NCBI GenBank assembly: GCA_023475165.1
Contig: JAMCWA010000070.1
Span: 1-64,000 of the forward strand
Reading direction: 5' to 3'
Source: Bacillota bacterium
GTDB lineage: Bacteria > Bacillota > Sulfobacillia > JAMCWA01
DNA length: 64,000 bases
The translations under genes and the position numbers were made by a program. Shown one piece after another: positions 52,142-61,589 of the stretch. Numbering within the stretch: position 1 is the first letter of the stretch; the number at the start of each line of letters is the position of its first letter. The notes below the pieces were generated by a model. It was not told where the DNA came from. It ran no database searches and saw only the letters and a program-made list of their open reading frames with translations.

Positions 52142-53914
52142 TCACCAGATGGTGGCCCCGGCCACCGCTCCCTGGCGTCGAGGGTCGGCGGCCCCTTGGC
52201 AGAGACCGGTCGTCGGATTTCTGGCCACGGCCTGAACGGCTCCGAACCAGGGCGAACATGAACTGCGCAAAATAGGCTTATGTCCTAGGGCCCGGAGAAC
52301 ATCTTGAGCTTCTTCCGGCATATCACCTTCCAATTCCAATTCCTCCCCCGACCAGTGAAGGCGGGGCAAATTTACCGCGTGCTGTAAGCCCAAACCATGA
52401 TCCAGAACATGGACTAAGGTTTGAGCGATGGCATTGATGATCCTGGTGCCGGAAGGACTGCCCAGGGCCAGAACGGACTTTCCCTCGTGGAGGACCATGG
52501 TGGGACAGGGGGCGGTGGCGGGGCGTTTATGAGGAGCTACGGAATTATAGCGGCCCGGCCGGGGGTCAAAGAGCTTCATGGCATTGTTCAAGAAGAAACC
52601 ATAACCGGGAACCATCATGGCCGAGCCGAAGGCATCCCCAAGACTTTGCGTCAGGCTGACGAAATTACCCCAGCGGTCGACGTGAGAATGGTGCGTCGTA
52701 TGGCTCTCCCCCATAGAGTTTAACCCTTTACCTTCAGGTGAGAGAGTGTCAGATTTGGCGCCATCGCTGCTTCCTGCATGCTGACGTTGCTGACGTCCCT
52801 CACTGTCGATAGACGTCTTTCCATCATACGCCCAGGGATTGCCCGGCGGCACGGGAATTGCTACAGGTTGTTCCCGCTGAATTAACTTCCGCCGCTCCGC
52901 CGCATAGTCTTTGTCCAGTAATCCCCTGACCGGTACCGGTACAAATCCCGGATCGCCGGCATAGGCTAGGCGGTCGGCAAAGGCGAACTTCGTGGCCTCA
53001 ACGACCAGGTGGAGCTTTTCGCCGGATAGGGGGTCATATCGCTTCAGCGGAAAGCCCTCGAGGATATTGAGGAGGTTCAAAAGGACGACGCTTGACGAGG
53101 GAGGGGTGGCCTGAATGGTGTAACCGCGATACTCAATGCTCTCCGGTGCCAAAACCCGGAATCTCTCCGCGGGATAAGCCGCCAGGTCCTCCAGGGTTAG
53201 GATACCCCCGGCCCCGCGCACGGTTCGGACCATGGCTTGAGCGATTTCACCCTGATAGAAAACCTCCATTCCACCGGAGGCGATGAGTTCCGACGTTTTG
53301 GCCAATTCTTCCTGAATTATTACCTCACCGGCTTGACGGGGCGAGCCATCGGCCCTCAAGAAAAGCCTGGCCGCGGGAGAGAACCGGGCCAGGCGATCAC
53401 GGTTTTCGGCTACAAAAGCCGCCATCCGCCCATTCAAAGGAACTCCCCTTCGGGCCAGCCTGATGGCCGGTTCTAAGATCTCTTCAAGAGGCAATGTCGC
53501 CCAACGGCGATGGAGATAGAGCCAGCCGGCCACGTTGCCGGGTACGGCGACGGCCAGAGCTCCAGTGGTGTTGGCATCCCCTTTCGTCCAAAAGCGGTAC
53601 CCTCCTTGGGTGGGACTAGGTACCCACTCGTAAAGGTCGTCATGAGCTTCCGCCGGAGCAGTGGCATAAAAGTCAAGAGCCACTGTTTTACCTTCACTGG
53701 CCATGTAAACCAGGGCGTTCCCTTGACCGCCCAGATGCGACATGGCTGGTTCACAAACTACCAGGGCGAAGGCTGTAGCCAGGGCGGCGTCTACGGCATT
53801 GCCGCCCCGCAACAGCATCTCGACCCCAGCGGCCGTGGCTAGAGGATGGGACGAGCTGGAAAGACCGCCCAATGAAACCACATCATGTATACCCCCGGAG
53901 ACCTGAGCAAACAT
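52142..53914 (-). CDS. Gamma-glutamyltransferase-family (Ntn) hydrolase
   Basis: 590 aa from ATG 53914, 12 bases after AAGGAG; ATG 53926 touches that site directly and is less likely. Large-subunit motifs: GGNAVDAALATAFALVVCEPAMSHLGGQGNALVY and NTTGALAVAVPGNVAGWL. The self-cleavage site and nucleophilic Thr are in ESHTTHHSHVDRWGNFVSLTQS; GSPSGTRIINAIAQTLVHVLDHG follows. A 30-residue polar insertion (QQRQHAGSSDGAKSD and on) sits just before the cleavage site. There is no signal peptide, so it should act in the cytoplasm on imported gamma-glutamyl or related peptides supplied by the ABC importer of this operon. Confidence 0.9.
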   Translation of the reverse strand: MFAQVSGGIHDVVSLGGLSSSSHPLATAAGVEMLLRGGNAVDAALATAFALVVCEPAMSHLGGQGNALVYMASEGKTVALDFYATAPAEAHDDLYEWVPSPTQGGYRFWTKGDANTTGALAVAVPGNVAGWLYLHRRWATLPLEEILEPAIRLARRGVPLNGRMAAFVAENRDRLARFSPAARLFLRADGSPRQAGEVIIQEELAKTSELIASGGMEVFYQGEIAQAMVRTVRGAGGILTLEDLAAYPAERFRVLAPESIEYRGYTIQATPPSSSVVLLNLLNILEGFPLKRYDPLSGEKLHLVVEATKFAFADRLAYAGDPGFVPVPVRGLLDKDYAAERRKLIQREQPVAIPVPPGNPWAYDGKTSIDSEGRQQRQHAGSSDGAKSDTLSPEGKGLNSMGESHTTHHSHVDRWGNFVSLTQSLGDAFGSAMMVPGYGFFLNNAMKLFDPRPGRYNSVAPHKRPATAPCPTMVLHEGKSVLALGSPSGTRIINAIAQTLVHVLDHGLGLQHAVNLPRLHWSGEELELEGDMPEEAQDVLRALGHKPILRSSCSPWFGAVQAVARNPTTGLCQGAADPRRQGAVAGATIW

Positions 53915-54051
53915 TAACCGCTTCATCTCCTTATCTGCTTCACCCCGGAAATACCCGGTGTCTTCCAGAGGCCATAGCCTGCGCTGGTGCCAGCTGGCCG
54001 CGCTGCCCTGCCCCTACGCGGAGAATACTACTGCGACCTCGTCGCCCCGCA

Positions 54052-55299
54052 TTAACCGATCAATTCCCCTATGGTCAGGGCATACGCTTTGGTGGATTTC
54101 ACCAGGTCCTCGATGGCTATATGCTCGTCGATACTGTGGTGAAAATCTAAATAGCCATAGCCAAACATGACGATGGGTATTTTCTGCTCATTGACAAACC
54201 AACCCAGACCAGTGAGCGAAGGGGCTCCGGTATACTGCGGCTCTACACCGTCCACGGCTAAAGCGGCCCGCTTTAAAGCGGGGATCACCGGCATATCTTC
54301 TGAAACACGGGTTTGTGGGCGTTCCTCCAGAATCTCGGCTTCGATTTCTACCTGCCCCTTTTTGGATTGTAAGTCTTTTATGATATTAAAAATGGCCTCC
54401 CGTTCCTCATCCGGATCCTCCAGCAGGTTAATCCGGCGGTAGACTTTGAAACTTATTTCGTCCGGCATACCGACAAGAGGAGACGGGGCGTATTCCACCC
54501 CTTGAAAATGCATTCGCGAGGGTCCGGTTAAGGGGCAGACCCTTTTTCTGACCTTCTCCGCATGTTCATTCAAGAGCTGGAGAAGCCCGAGAGCGTTATC
54601 CAGAGCCGTCGGTCGCCCCGGGGGGTACATCAGGTTGCGGCGGGGCGGCCGGGTCCCACGCACCGTTATCTTAAAAACTTGGGCCCCCATGGCCGCGCCG
54701 ATGATATTGCTGGGCCCAAACATGGGGAAATTAGCCTTGCTTTCTGGACTTATCTGGGTGGTACAACCGTAAAGGCCAAAATCGGCCGAAAAAGCGTTCA
54801 CCTTGACCAGATGGCGCATTCCCTGACGGCCGCCTCTTTCTTCATCAGAATCGAAGACATAGACCAGACTACCTTTCGGGGCGAAACCGGCTGCCCGTAG
54901 GGCACGAAGAGCCATCAGGAAGGCGGCAATGGATCCTTTGTGATCGCACGTGCCCCGACCCCATATCTTACCATCTTTCACTTCTCCCCCGAAGGGATCA
55001 ACGCTCCAGGCTGTCTCGTCCCCGGGCCCCACCGTATCCATGTGGGCATAGCAAAGCATTCGGGGCGATCCCACCGAACCGGGGAAAGTAGCCACCAAGT
55101 TGGGCCGCGATGCTTCTACCGGAAAATTTCTAACCTCAAACCCGAGGGCCTCTAATTCAGGCCAAATTATCTGGGCCACTCGCTCTTCATTCCCATGAAC
55201 GCTTTTTGCCCGGACCAGTCGCTGCAACAACTGGACCAGCTCTTCTTGGTGTTCAGCAATGTATTGCAAGGCTTGCTCCGCAATGCGATTAGTCACCAT
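54052..55299 (-). CDS. M20-family metallopeptidase/deacylase (ArgE/DapE-like)
   Basis: 415 aa, AAAGGGGT before ATG. Metal-site motifs: LCYAHMDTVGPGD (His and Asp), IWGRGTCDHKGSIAAFL (bridging Asp) and VFDSDEERGGRQG (catalytic Glu pair); a second His lies near the C-terminus in DFHHSIDEHIAIED. The dimerisation domain is in between. It should remove an acyl group from, or cleave, a small peptide. It lies between the gamma-glutamyltransferase and the peptide importer genes, consistent with intracellular processing of the imported compound. Confidence 0.9.
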   Translation of the reverse strand: MVTNRIAEQALQYIAEHQEELVQLLQRLVRAKSVHGNEERVAQIIWPELEALGFEVRNFPVEASRPNLVATFPGSVGSPRMLCYAHMDTVGPGDETAWSVDPFGGEVKDGKIWGRGTCDHKGSIAAFLMALRALRAAGFAPKGSLVYVFDSDEERGGRQGMRHLVKVNAFSADFGLYGCTTQISPESKANFPMFGPSNIIGAAMGAQVFKITVRGTRPPRRNLMYPPGRPTALDNALGLLQLLNEHAEKVRKRVCPLTGPSRMHFQGVEYAPSPLVGMPDEISFKVYRRINLLEDPDEEREAIFNIIKDLQSKKGQVEIEAEILEERPQTRVSEDMPVIPALKRAALAVDGVEPQYTGAPSLTGLGWFVNEQKIPIVMFGYGYLDFHHSIDEHIAIEDLVKSTKAYALTIGELIG

Positions 55300-55315
55300 G
55301 GTCTTTACCCCTTTC

Positions 55316-56140
55316 TCAGGTCTTTAGCTTCGGATCCAAAAGGTCCCGCAGGCCGTCTCCCAAAAGGTTAAAACCCAAGACCGCCAGTAAAATGGCCGTT
55401 CCGGCGAAAGTCGCAATCCACGGGGCGATGTCTAAGTACTGCTTCCCGTCATTGATAATCGAACCCCACGTTGGGGTCGGCGGTTGAACCCCCAAGCCCA
55501 AGAAGCTCAAAGATGCCTCCGAGAGAATGGCCCCGGCGATTCCCGTGGAGGCCATGACGATAATTGGGGAAAGAATGTTAGGCAAAATGTGTTGCCGAAG
55601 TATTCGCTTATTGGTGGCTCCGATGCCCCGAGCCGCCTCTACGAAGGCTTTCTCCCGGAGCGCGAGAACGGACCCACGGGTCACGCGGGTGAAGCGAGGT
55701 ATACTCGTGATACCAACGGCAATCATCACGTTGGTCAGGGAAGGACCGAGGATGGCCATGATCGCCAGGGCCAAGAGGATGGAAGGAAAGGCCATCAAAA
55801 CATCGGTGACTCGCCCAATCAACATATCTATCCAGCCCAAGTAGTATCCGGCCATAATCCCCAAAAAGCTGCCAACCACCAGGCCGATGGCCACAGAAAT
55901 CAAACCGACCAAAAGAGAGATCCGTGAACCATAGATAATCCGGCTCCAAAGGTCGCGGCCAAAGTCGTCGGTGCCCAATAAATGACCTTGGGTACCCGGC
56001 GGTAAGAGGCGTTGGGCGAGGCTTTGCCTGGTCGGATCGATGGGGGCCAAATAGGGAGCAAATACGGCGGTAAAGACAATCAACAGGACGATCGCGCCGC
56101 CGGTCAGGATTAACGGATTCCGCCAGAAGCGTCTCTTCAT
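55316..56140 (-). CDS. ABC importer permease, dipeptide DppC type
   Basis: 274 aa, GAGGTG before ATG. Six hydrophobic helices; N-terminal LILTGGAIVLLIVFTAVFAPYLAP and the GTDDFGRDLWSRIIYGSRISLLVG motif are typical, as is the EAA-like loop REKAFVEAARGIGATNKRILRQHILPN. Pairs with the DppB-type permease encoded 9 bases upstream. No ATPase subunit genes follow. Confidence 0.93.
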   Translation of the reverse strand: MKRRFWRNPLILTGGAIVLLIVFTAVFAPYLAPIDPTRQSLAQRLLPPGTQGHLLGTDDFGRDLWSRIIYGSRISLLVGLISVAIGLVVGSFLGIMAGYYLGWIDMLIGRVTDVLMAFPSILLALAIMAILGPSLTNVMIAVGITSIPRFTRVTRGSVLALREKAFVEAARGIGATNKRILRQHILPNILSPIIVMASTGIAGAILSEASLSFLGLGVQPPTPTWGSIINDGKQYLDIAPWIATFAGTAILLAVLGFNLLGDGLRDLLDPKLKT

Positions 56141-56149
56141 AGCGGCACC

Positions 56150-57091
56150 TCAACTCAGACGTACTTGGGGATCGAGCAGGGCGTAAATTAAATCGGTCAA
56201 CAGGTTGACCAAAACAAAGGATGTGGCCACAAAGAAGGTCACACCTTGGACAACGGGATAATCCCGCGCCAGGATGGCATCAACCAGAAGCTTCCCCAGC
56301 CCCGGCCGGGCAAAAACGGTTTCCACCAGAACCGCACCACCCAGAAGATAACCAATATTGAGTCCAACGATGGTGACGATGGGGATGGCGGCGTTGCGAA
56401 GAGCGTGCTTGTAAAGGACGATCTTTTCCGAAAGACCTTTTGCCCGGGCCGTACGAACGTAGTCTTCCCGCAAGACCTCCAGCATGGAAGAACGGGTCAT
56501 CCGGGCGATGAGGGCCATGGTGGAAAAGCCAAGGGTAAAAGCGGGCAGAACCAGGGCCTCGAACATGGAAAAGAGGTCACCGGGCTTCCCTGCCCCTATG
56601 GCCGGGAGCCAATGCAGGCGAATGGCAAACAACATACTCAAGAGCAAACCAACCCAAAAGACGGGAGCCGCAATGCCGGTCATACTCAAGACCAGGCTTA
56701 CCAGGTCGAGCAAGCTCCCGCGCCTGGTGGCCGCGACTATACCCAGCGGTATGCCGAAAAGGACGGCGATAAACACACCGGCGGCCGCCAGAAGAAAGGT
56801 GTGGGGAAAACGGTCGCTTATTTCTTCCGCCACCGGCCGCCGGGTTCTTATGGAGTTTCCTAGTTCTCCGCGCAGGTACCTTTCGACAAAACTCACGAAT
56901 TGGAGGGGAAGGGGGCGGTCCAAACCAAGTTCATGGCGGACCGCCACCACTTGTTCCGGGGTTGCCATGTCGCCCAGCATCGCCACCACGGGATCACCGG
57001 GGATGAGGTGTAAAGCGATAAATACGGCTACCATTACCCCCAGGAGAGTCGGGATGGTCGCCAGGAGGCGCCGGACGACAAACTGGAACAT
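56150..57091 (-). CDS. ABC importer permease, dipeptide DppB type
   Basis: 313 aa, GGAGAAATAA before ATG, directly after the binding protein stop. Family motifs: VVRRLLATIPTLLGVMVAVFIALHLIPGDP at the start, ARMTRSSMLEVLREDYVRTARAKGLSEKIVLYKHALRNAAIPI as the ATPase-contact loop, and GLNIGYLLGGAVLVETVFARPGLGKLLVDAI. Forms a heterodimer with the DppC-type permease. Confidence 0.94.
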   Translation of the reverse strand: MFQFVVRRLLATIPTLLGVMVAVFIALHLIPGDPVVAMLGDMATPEQVVAVRHELGLDRPLPLQFVSFVERYLRGELGNSIRTRRPVAEEISDRFPHTFLLAAAGVFIAVLFGIPLGIVAATRRGSLLDLVSLVLSMTGIAAPVFWVGLLLSMLFAIRLHWLPAIGAGKPGDLFSMFEALVLPAFTLGFSTMALIARMTRSSMLEVLREDYVRTARAKGLSEKIVLYKHALRNAAIPIVTIVGLNIGYLLGGAVLVETVFARPGLGKLLVDAILARDYPVVQGVTFFVATSFVLVNLLTDLIYALLDPQVRLS

Positions 57092-58675
57092 TTATTTCTC
57101 CCCCTCGACGGTAACGTTATCGAGGCGAATGCTCCGTTGCGGATCTCCGACAAAACCCTTGACGTACTTTTTCATCGCGTAGATGTGGTTTTCGTGATCC
57201 AGGAAGTAGTAGTAGTCTTCCTGAACAATTCGTTGCTGGACCTTGCCGAACAATTCTTGCCGCTTGGCCTGGTCAAGGGTGCTGGTGGCCTCGTCTAACC
57301 ACTGGTTAACCTCGGGAATATCGATATTGGCCCAGTTGTCGGCGGGAATGCCCTTTTTGCTGAACCAGGTGAAAAGGACCCGGTCCGGGGTGGCGTCCTG
57401 GCCCCGACTGAGCATAAACATCGGCAGCTGGGCTTTCCTCAGCTCGGCCAGGAATGACTGGGTCTCCATGACCTTGATCTCCAGGTCAATGCCGATGGCT
57501 TTCAGGTTCTCCTTGATCACCGTTGCCGGTTTGGTAAAACGGTCAATATTGGGAACATAAAGGGTGGTCTTGAACCCGTTGGGCAATCCAGCCTGAGCTA
57601 ACAACTCTTTAGCCTTCTTCGGATCATATTTCGGCTGGAAAATACCCTTGAGGGCGAACTCTACATCCGGAGAGAGGATGCCGGTGGCCGGAGTAGACAT
57701 CCCTTTAAAGACGTTATTCAAGATCCCGTCCCGGTCAACGGCGGCTATAACGGCCTGACGTACCAGCTTATTGTCAAAGGGTTTGATGGCACCGTTCATT
57801 CCGAAAAAGCGCGTTATGAGGCCCGGTTTTTCGTCGATGATGATATTGGGATCTTTTTTATATTTGGCCAGTTTATCTGGATCCGTGACCTGGATCATGT
57901 CGACGTTGCCGGCTTCAAAGGCATTGTACATGGTGGTGGCGTCAGGAATCGGAATATAGACCACTCTATCCAGCCCTGGTTTTCCCCGAAAATAATCGGG
58001 ATTGGCCACGTAGGTGGTGGATTGTTGGGGGTTCCACTGCTCAAACATGTAGGGGCCGGTTCCTATGGGTTGTTGACCATATTTGGCCCCCCGTTCTTTG
58101 ACGGCCTTTTCGCTGACAATGTAGCCGACAGAACCGGCTAACTTATCCAAAAAGGCGGGATCGGGTTTGGAAAGGAAAATCTTCACCGTGTAGTCGTCGA
58201 CGACCTGGATGTTTTTAATGGCTGCCAGAAGTTTACCCGGTGCGGACTTCAGCTCCGGATCTTTCAGGCGGTCGAAGGTAAACTTGACGTCGGTGGCTTT
58301 CAGCTCCCCGTAACCACGGTGGAACTTAACCCCCTTCCGTAGATAAAACGTCCATTCCAATCCATCCTTGGAGGTCTCCCATTTTTCGGCGAGGTCGGGC
58401 TCGATCTTGACCGTTCCCAATTGATAGCGGACCAAGCCATTGTAGAGATTCGAAGACATCTGCTTGTCGGTGACTGACGTTAGGAGCGCTGGATCGAGGG
58501 TCCCCAAGTCGTACTGCATGGCAATGCGCAGTTCCTTCTTCGGGGTTCCCTTTCCCGAGCCCTGGCCAGCATTTCCGCCTGCCGAAGGGCCTGTGCCCTT
58601 TACCCCGCAGCCGGCGAGAAGCCCGATAACCAGCGCTATGACGACTAGCAACGAAAGAAAACGATTCTTGGGCAT
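57092..58675 (-). CDS. Dipeptide/oligopeptide-type ABC substrate-binding lipoprotein
   Basis: 527 aa, GGGAGGGGAGTCGCAA before ATG. The N-terminus SLLVVIALVIGLLAGC is a lipoprotein signal with lipobox Cys. SBP_bac_5 motifs: LRIAMQYDLGTLDPALL, ALVRYQLGTV-like segment (NGLVRYQLGTV), LRKGVKFHRGYGELKATDVKFTFDRL and PIGTGPYMFEQWNP. It binds the ligand outside the membrane and hands it to the two permeases. Ligand class is not fixed by sequence; peptide or peptide-like compounds fit the hydrolases of the operon. Confidence 0.93.
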   Translation of the reverse strand: MPKNRFLSLLVVIALVIGLLAGCGVKGTGPSAGGNAGQGSGKGTPKKELRIAMQYDLGTLDPALLTSVTDKQMSSNLYNGLVRYQLGTVKIEPDLAEKWETSKDGLEWTFYLRKGVKFHRGYGELKATDVKFTFDRLKDPELKSAPGKLLAAIKNIQVVDDYTVKIFLSKPDPAFLDKLAGSVGYIVSEKAVKERGAKYGQQPIGTGPYMFEQWNPQQSTTYVANPDYFRGKPGLDRVVYIPIPDATTMYNAFEAGNVDMIQVTDPDKLAKYKKDPNIIIDEKPGLITRFFGMNGAIKPFDNKLVRQAVIAAVDRDGILNNVFKGMSTPATGILSPDVEFALKGIFQPKYDPKKAKELLAQAGLPNGFKTTLYVPNIDRFTKPATVIKENLKAIGIDLEIKVMETQSFLAELRKAQLPMFMLSRGQDATPDRVLFTWFSKKGIPADNWANIDIPEVNQWLDEATSTLDQAKRQELFGKVQQRIVQEDYYYFLDHENHIYAMKKYVKGFVGDPQRSIRLDNVTVEGEK

Positions 58676-58809
58676 TTGCGACTCCCCTCCCTATGCTCTA
58701 AATGGATTAACGAATTGCACCGCTGGCGTAGCTTAGCCTCCTCCGACAGCCGACACCCTCCCTCTGCGTTTCAATTGGGCCACAAATTTCCCCTGGACGA
58801 CGATCAGTT

Positions 58810-59523
58810 TTATTCCGCCCCCTTGTTCGGCTCAGCTTCTTCGAAGTAATTCCTCTTTAGATGCTCCAGATGTCGCAAGGCACTTTGTACCGCCAGATCG
58901 GGATTTCGGTCGGCGATGGCTCGATAAATGGCCGCGTGATCGTTAAGCGATTGATTGTGTTGGGCCGGTGATTTAGTGTGGGCACGAAAGACCTCGCTGA
59001 TTACCTGCGTAACCGCTTCATAGACAGTGGCGGCAATAGAATTTTTCGAGGCCTTGGCTATGGCCAGGTGAAATCTTGCCCCGGCTTCGACGATTTCCTC
59101 ATTACTTTTGGCCTCTGCCATTTCCTTCAAGAACGTTTCCAAAGTCTTCAGATCGTCAGGATCTCTTCTCATGGCCGCCAATTTTACCAACCCGGTTTCC
59201 AACAAGAGACGAAGCTCGAGCAAGTCGTCATAGGCATTATTTTCGAAATTAACCATGAACTGCAGATTCGCTTTAATGGCCTTGTGCGAAACGCCTCGCA
59301 CAAAAGTGCCCCGACCGTGAACGATTTCGATCGCCCCTTGCTCTTCCAACGCCCGTAAGGCCTCCCGCAGGGTAGACATCCCCACTCCCAGTTGCGTCGC
59401 CAGGTCTCTCTCGGGCGGCAGCTTGCTCCCTGGTTTAAGTGAACCGTCAATCATGAGTTGTTCTATCTCCCTGCGTACGGCCTCAGCCAGGCCCCCCTGG
59501 CGAGAAAGTCTTTTTAGAGCCAT
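58810..59523 (-). CDS. GntR-family regulator, FadR subfamily
   Basis: 237 aa, GGAGG before ATG. N-terminal winged helix (LKPGSKLPPERDLATQLGVGMSTLREALRALEEQGAIEIVHGRGTFV) and C-terminal FCD domain (LLELRLLLETGLVKLAAMRRDPDDLKTLETFL, GARFHLAIAKASKNSIAATVYEAV). FCD regulators bind carboxylic acids and usually repress. It is the first gene before the ABC importer set and diverges from the dehydrogenase gene at 59783, so it could control either direction. Confidence 0.92.
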   Translation of the reverse strand: MALKRLSRQGGLAEAVRREIEQLMIDGSLKPGSKLPPERDLATQLGVGMSTLREALRALEEQGAIEIVHGRGTFVRGVSHKAIKANLQFMVNFENNAYDDLLELRLLLETGLVKLAAMRRDPDDLKTLETFLKEMAEAKSNEEIVEAGARFHLAIAKASKNSIAATVYEAVTQVISEVFRAHTKSPAQHNQSLNDHAAIYRAIADRNPDLAVQSALRHLEHLKRNYFEEAEPNKGAE

Positions 59524-59716
59524 TTCATCCTCCGGCTTGGGATGTTCTGATGATCTGAAGTCTAAAGATAACGATTCTACGGAAAGAGTAGAAATCCTGT
59601 TCCATGTTAAGAAAATTTAGTTCGACTGGCCAGTTGGTTTGGTGCAAAAAAATCTTTCTTCTTTTGAAGGATTTTTGGGCGCGGCGACGAATAGGTATAA
59701 CAATAAATATTGCGAC

Positions 59717-59762
59717 AACATGCTGCATGCCACATGTTCATCTAATTTAGCTTTTAAGCTAA
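59717..59762. promoter_or_regulatory. Two palindromic candidate operators upstream of the dehydrogenase gene
   Basis: AACATG-N2-GCATGC-N2-CATGTT (59717-59738) and TTAGCTT-TT-AAGCTAA (59747-59762) stand just before the ribosome site of the 59783 gene; a 10-bp palindrome ACTGGCCAGT occurs at 59625-59634. Such symmetric sites suit dimeric GntR-type regulators, two of which are encoded next to this gap. Confidence 0.45.
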
Positions 59763-59782
59763 GCCAATAGGAGTGCTAAATC

Positions 59783-60826
59783 GTGGGCGAAATGAGTTTT
59801 GTCCAACCAGTTCTCCTTCATAACTTTGCGACTAGGGTTTTAGAAAAGCTCGGTCTAACCAGTACGGAAGCGGAGTTAGTGGCCGAGACCCTAATTGAGG
59901 CCGATATGCAGGGTGTAAGTACCCATGGAATCATCCGGCTGGTCACCTATGCCCGGCGGGTAGCTGCCGGTGGTATTAAGGTACCAACAAAGATAACCGT
60001 GGTACGAGAAGGTCCTTGCACGGCTCTCCTGGATGCCGGCGCGGCTTTCGGGCAGCTGGCGGCTTTCCGGGCTGCCCAAATGGCCGTGGCCAAGGCGGCG
60101 CAATGTGGAGTTGGGGTGGTCGGTGTTAGAAACAGCAATCACTTTGGACGGGCCGGATACTATACCGAGTATATAGCCCGGCAAGAGATGATCGGTATCT
60201 GCCTGTCCAACGCGTCACCCCGACTCGCTCCCTGGGGGGGAAGAAAACCTCTTTTAGGGAACAATCCCTGGTCTATCGGTGTACCGGGAGAACCGGATAT
60301 CCTTTTTTTGGATATGGCCAATAGTATTGCCGCCGCTGGGAAGATCCGGGAAGCGGCTAAACTCGGGAAACCAATTCCTCCTGGGTGGGCTTTGGACCGA
60401 AATGGCCGCCCAACTACCGACCCGGTTCAGGCTTTGGAGGGCATTCTTTTGCCTTTTGGCGAGTATAAAGGGTACGGCATTACACTCATGGTGGGGGTTT
60501 TGACCGGACTCCTCACGGGTGGCAAGTGGGATGCTGAGATTAAACCGGTCGACGCTTTGGATTCACCGCAGGAAGAGTCACATCTCGTCATGGCCCTGCG
60601 GATCACCGATTTTACTCCTTTGGAAGAATTCAAAAAGAGAATCTCTAGTATCGTTTCTCAGATCAAAAGTTCTCCGCGAGCGGACGGTTTCAGCGAAATC
60701 TTTTTACCAGGAGAGATCGAGCGTCGCCGCAGGGTCGAGTCGGAAAAGAAAGGGATTGCCCTTTCTCCCTCAACCATCGCGGTCCTTCAGAATCTGGCTT
60801 TGGAATTGAACGTGTCCCCTCTGTGA
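59783..60826 (+). CDS. Malate/L-lactate dehydrogenase family (Ldh2/YlbC-type) oxidoreductase
   Basis: 347 aa from GTG 59783, AGGAG 9 bases upstream. Ldh2-family motifs: ADMQGVSTHGIIRL (catalytic His), GVRNSNHFGRAGYYTEYIAR, and NPWSIGVPG. C-terminal FGEYKGYGITLMVGVLTGLLTGG is typical. It oxidises a 2-hydroxy acid with NAD(P). Unlike true lactate dehydrogenases the family covers malate, sulfolactate, ureidoglycolate and sugar-acid substrates. The enolase-superfamily enzyme and TctC-type binding protein that follow suggest sugar-acid or dicarboxylate catabolism. Confidence 0.92.
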   Translation: MGEMSFVQPVLLHNFATRVLEKLGLTSTEAELVAETLIEADMQGVSTHGIIRLVTYARRVAAGGIKVPTKITVVREGPCTALLDAGAAFGQLAAFRAAQMAVAKAAQCGVGVVGVRNSNHFGRAGYYTEYIARQEMIGICLSNASPRLAPWGGRKPLLGNNPWSIGVPGEPDILFLDMANSIAAAGKIREAAKLGKPIPPGWALDRNGRPTTDPVQALEGILLPFGEYKGYGITLMVGVLTGLLTGGKWDAEIKPVDALDSPQEESHLVMALRITDFTPLEEFKKRISSIVSQIKSSPRADGFSEIFLPGEIERRRRVESEKKGIALSPSTIAVLQNLALELNVSPL

Positions 60827-60857
60827 CCGGGGAGATTGCGCTGGGAGATGATTAACG

Positions 60858-61589
60858 GTGGAGCTCGCAAAAAAGTTGACGAAAGAACCGTTTTACCAAC
60901 AGGCCTATGATGCCCTGAAAGATGATATCATTAGCGGCCGTTTAAAACCTGGGGAGAAACTGACCGACCAGGGGTTGGCCGAACGACTAGGGATTAGTCG
61001 AACGCCGATCCGAGAAGCGGTACGGCAACTGGTTAAAGAAGGGCTCCTGGTGGGTAAACCTAACCGGGGCGTAACTGTCTTCAGCCCTTCTCCCCAGGAC
61101 GTTGCCGAGATCTACGCTCTCCGCGCCGCACTGGAGGGTCTAGCCGCGAGTCTGGCCGCGTTAAACAATCGTCGGGTACAATACATCATCCAGATGGAAG
61201 AAGTGGTAGAAGAGGCAAAAGGTCTGGCTCAAACCCATGATAGCACCGGCGTGGCCAGAAAGAATACACAGTTTCACGACTTGATCCTTGCAGCCAGCGA
61301 AAGTGACACTTTGATAAAGCTTTTGGACCCTCTTCGCAACAAGGCGATACTTTGCCGGCTCTCGTCGATGCAATATCCCACCAATCTCAATATTTCAATT
61401 AAAGAACACGAGACGATCATTGACCACCTCAAAAAAGGTGACAGCCTGCAGTCTGGCCGATTGGTCCAGCAGCATATTTTGCAGGCTGGCCGTCGTCTGT
61501 TGGAACAACTGCAGGAGGGTGGTTTGGCGGGAGATTATCCCATCCTGCGTTTGTATCAAATAAGACAAGCTCAAGGAGGCAATTCTTAA
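60858..61589 (+). CDS. GntR-family regulator with FCD domain
   Basis: 243 aa from GTG 60858. Winged helix: ISGRLKPGEKLTDQGLAERLGISRTPIREAVRQLVKEGLL; FCD domain: EIYALRAALEGLAASLAALN and FHDLILAASESDTLIKLLDPLRNK. The second FCD regulator in the region, encoded between the dehydrogenase and the enolase-superfamily gene, hence the likely local regulator. Its stop codon is followed at once by the next ATG. Confidence 0.92.
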   Translation: MELAKKLTKEPFYQQAYDALKDDIISGRLKPGEKLTDQGLAERLGISRTPIREAVRQLVKEGLLVGKPNRGVTVFSPSPQDVAEIYALRAALEGLAASLAALNNRRVQYIIQMEEVVEEAKGLAQTHDSTGVARKNTQFHDLILAASESDTLIKLLDPLRNKAILCRLSSMQYPTNLNISIKEHETIIDHLKKGDSLQSGRLVQQHILQAGRRLLEQLQEGGLAGDYPILRLYQIRQAQGGNS

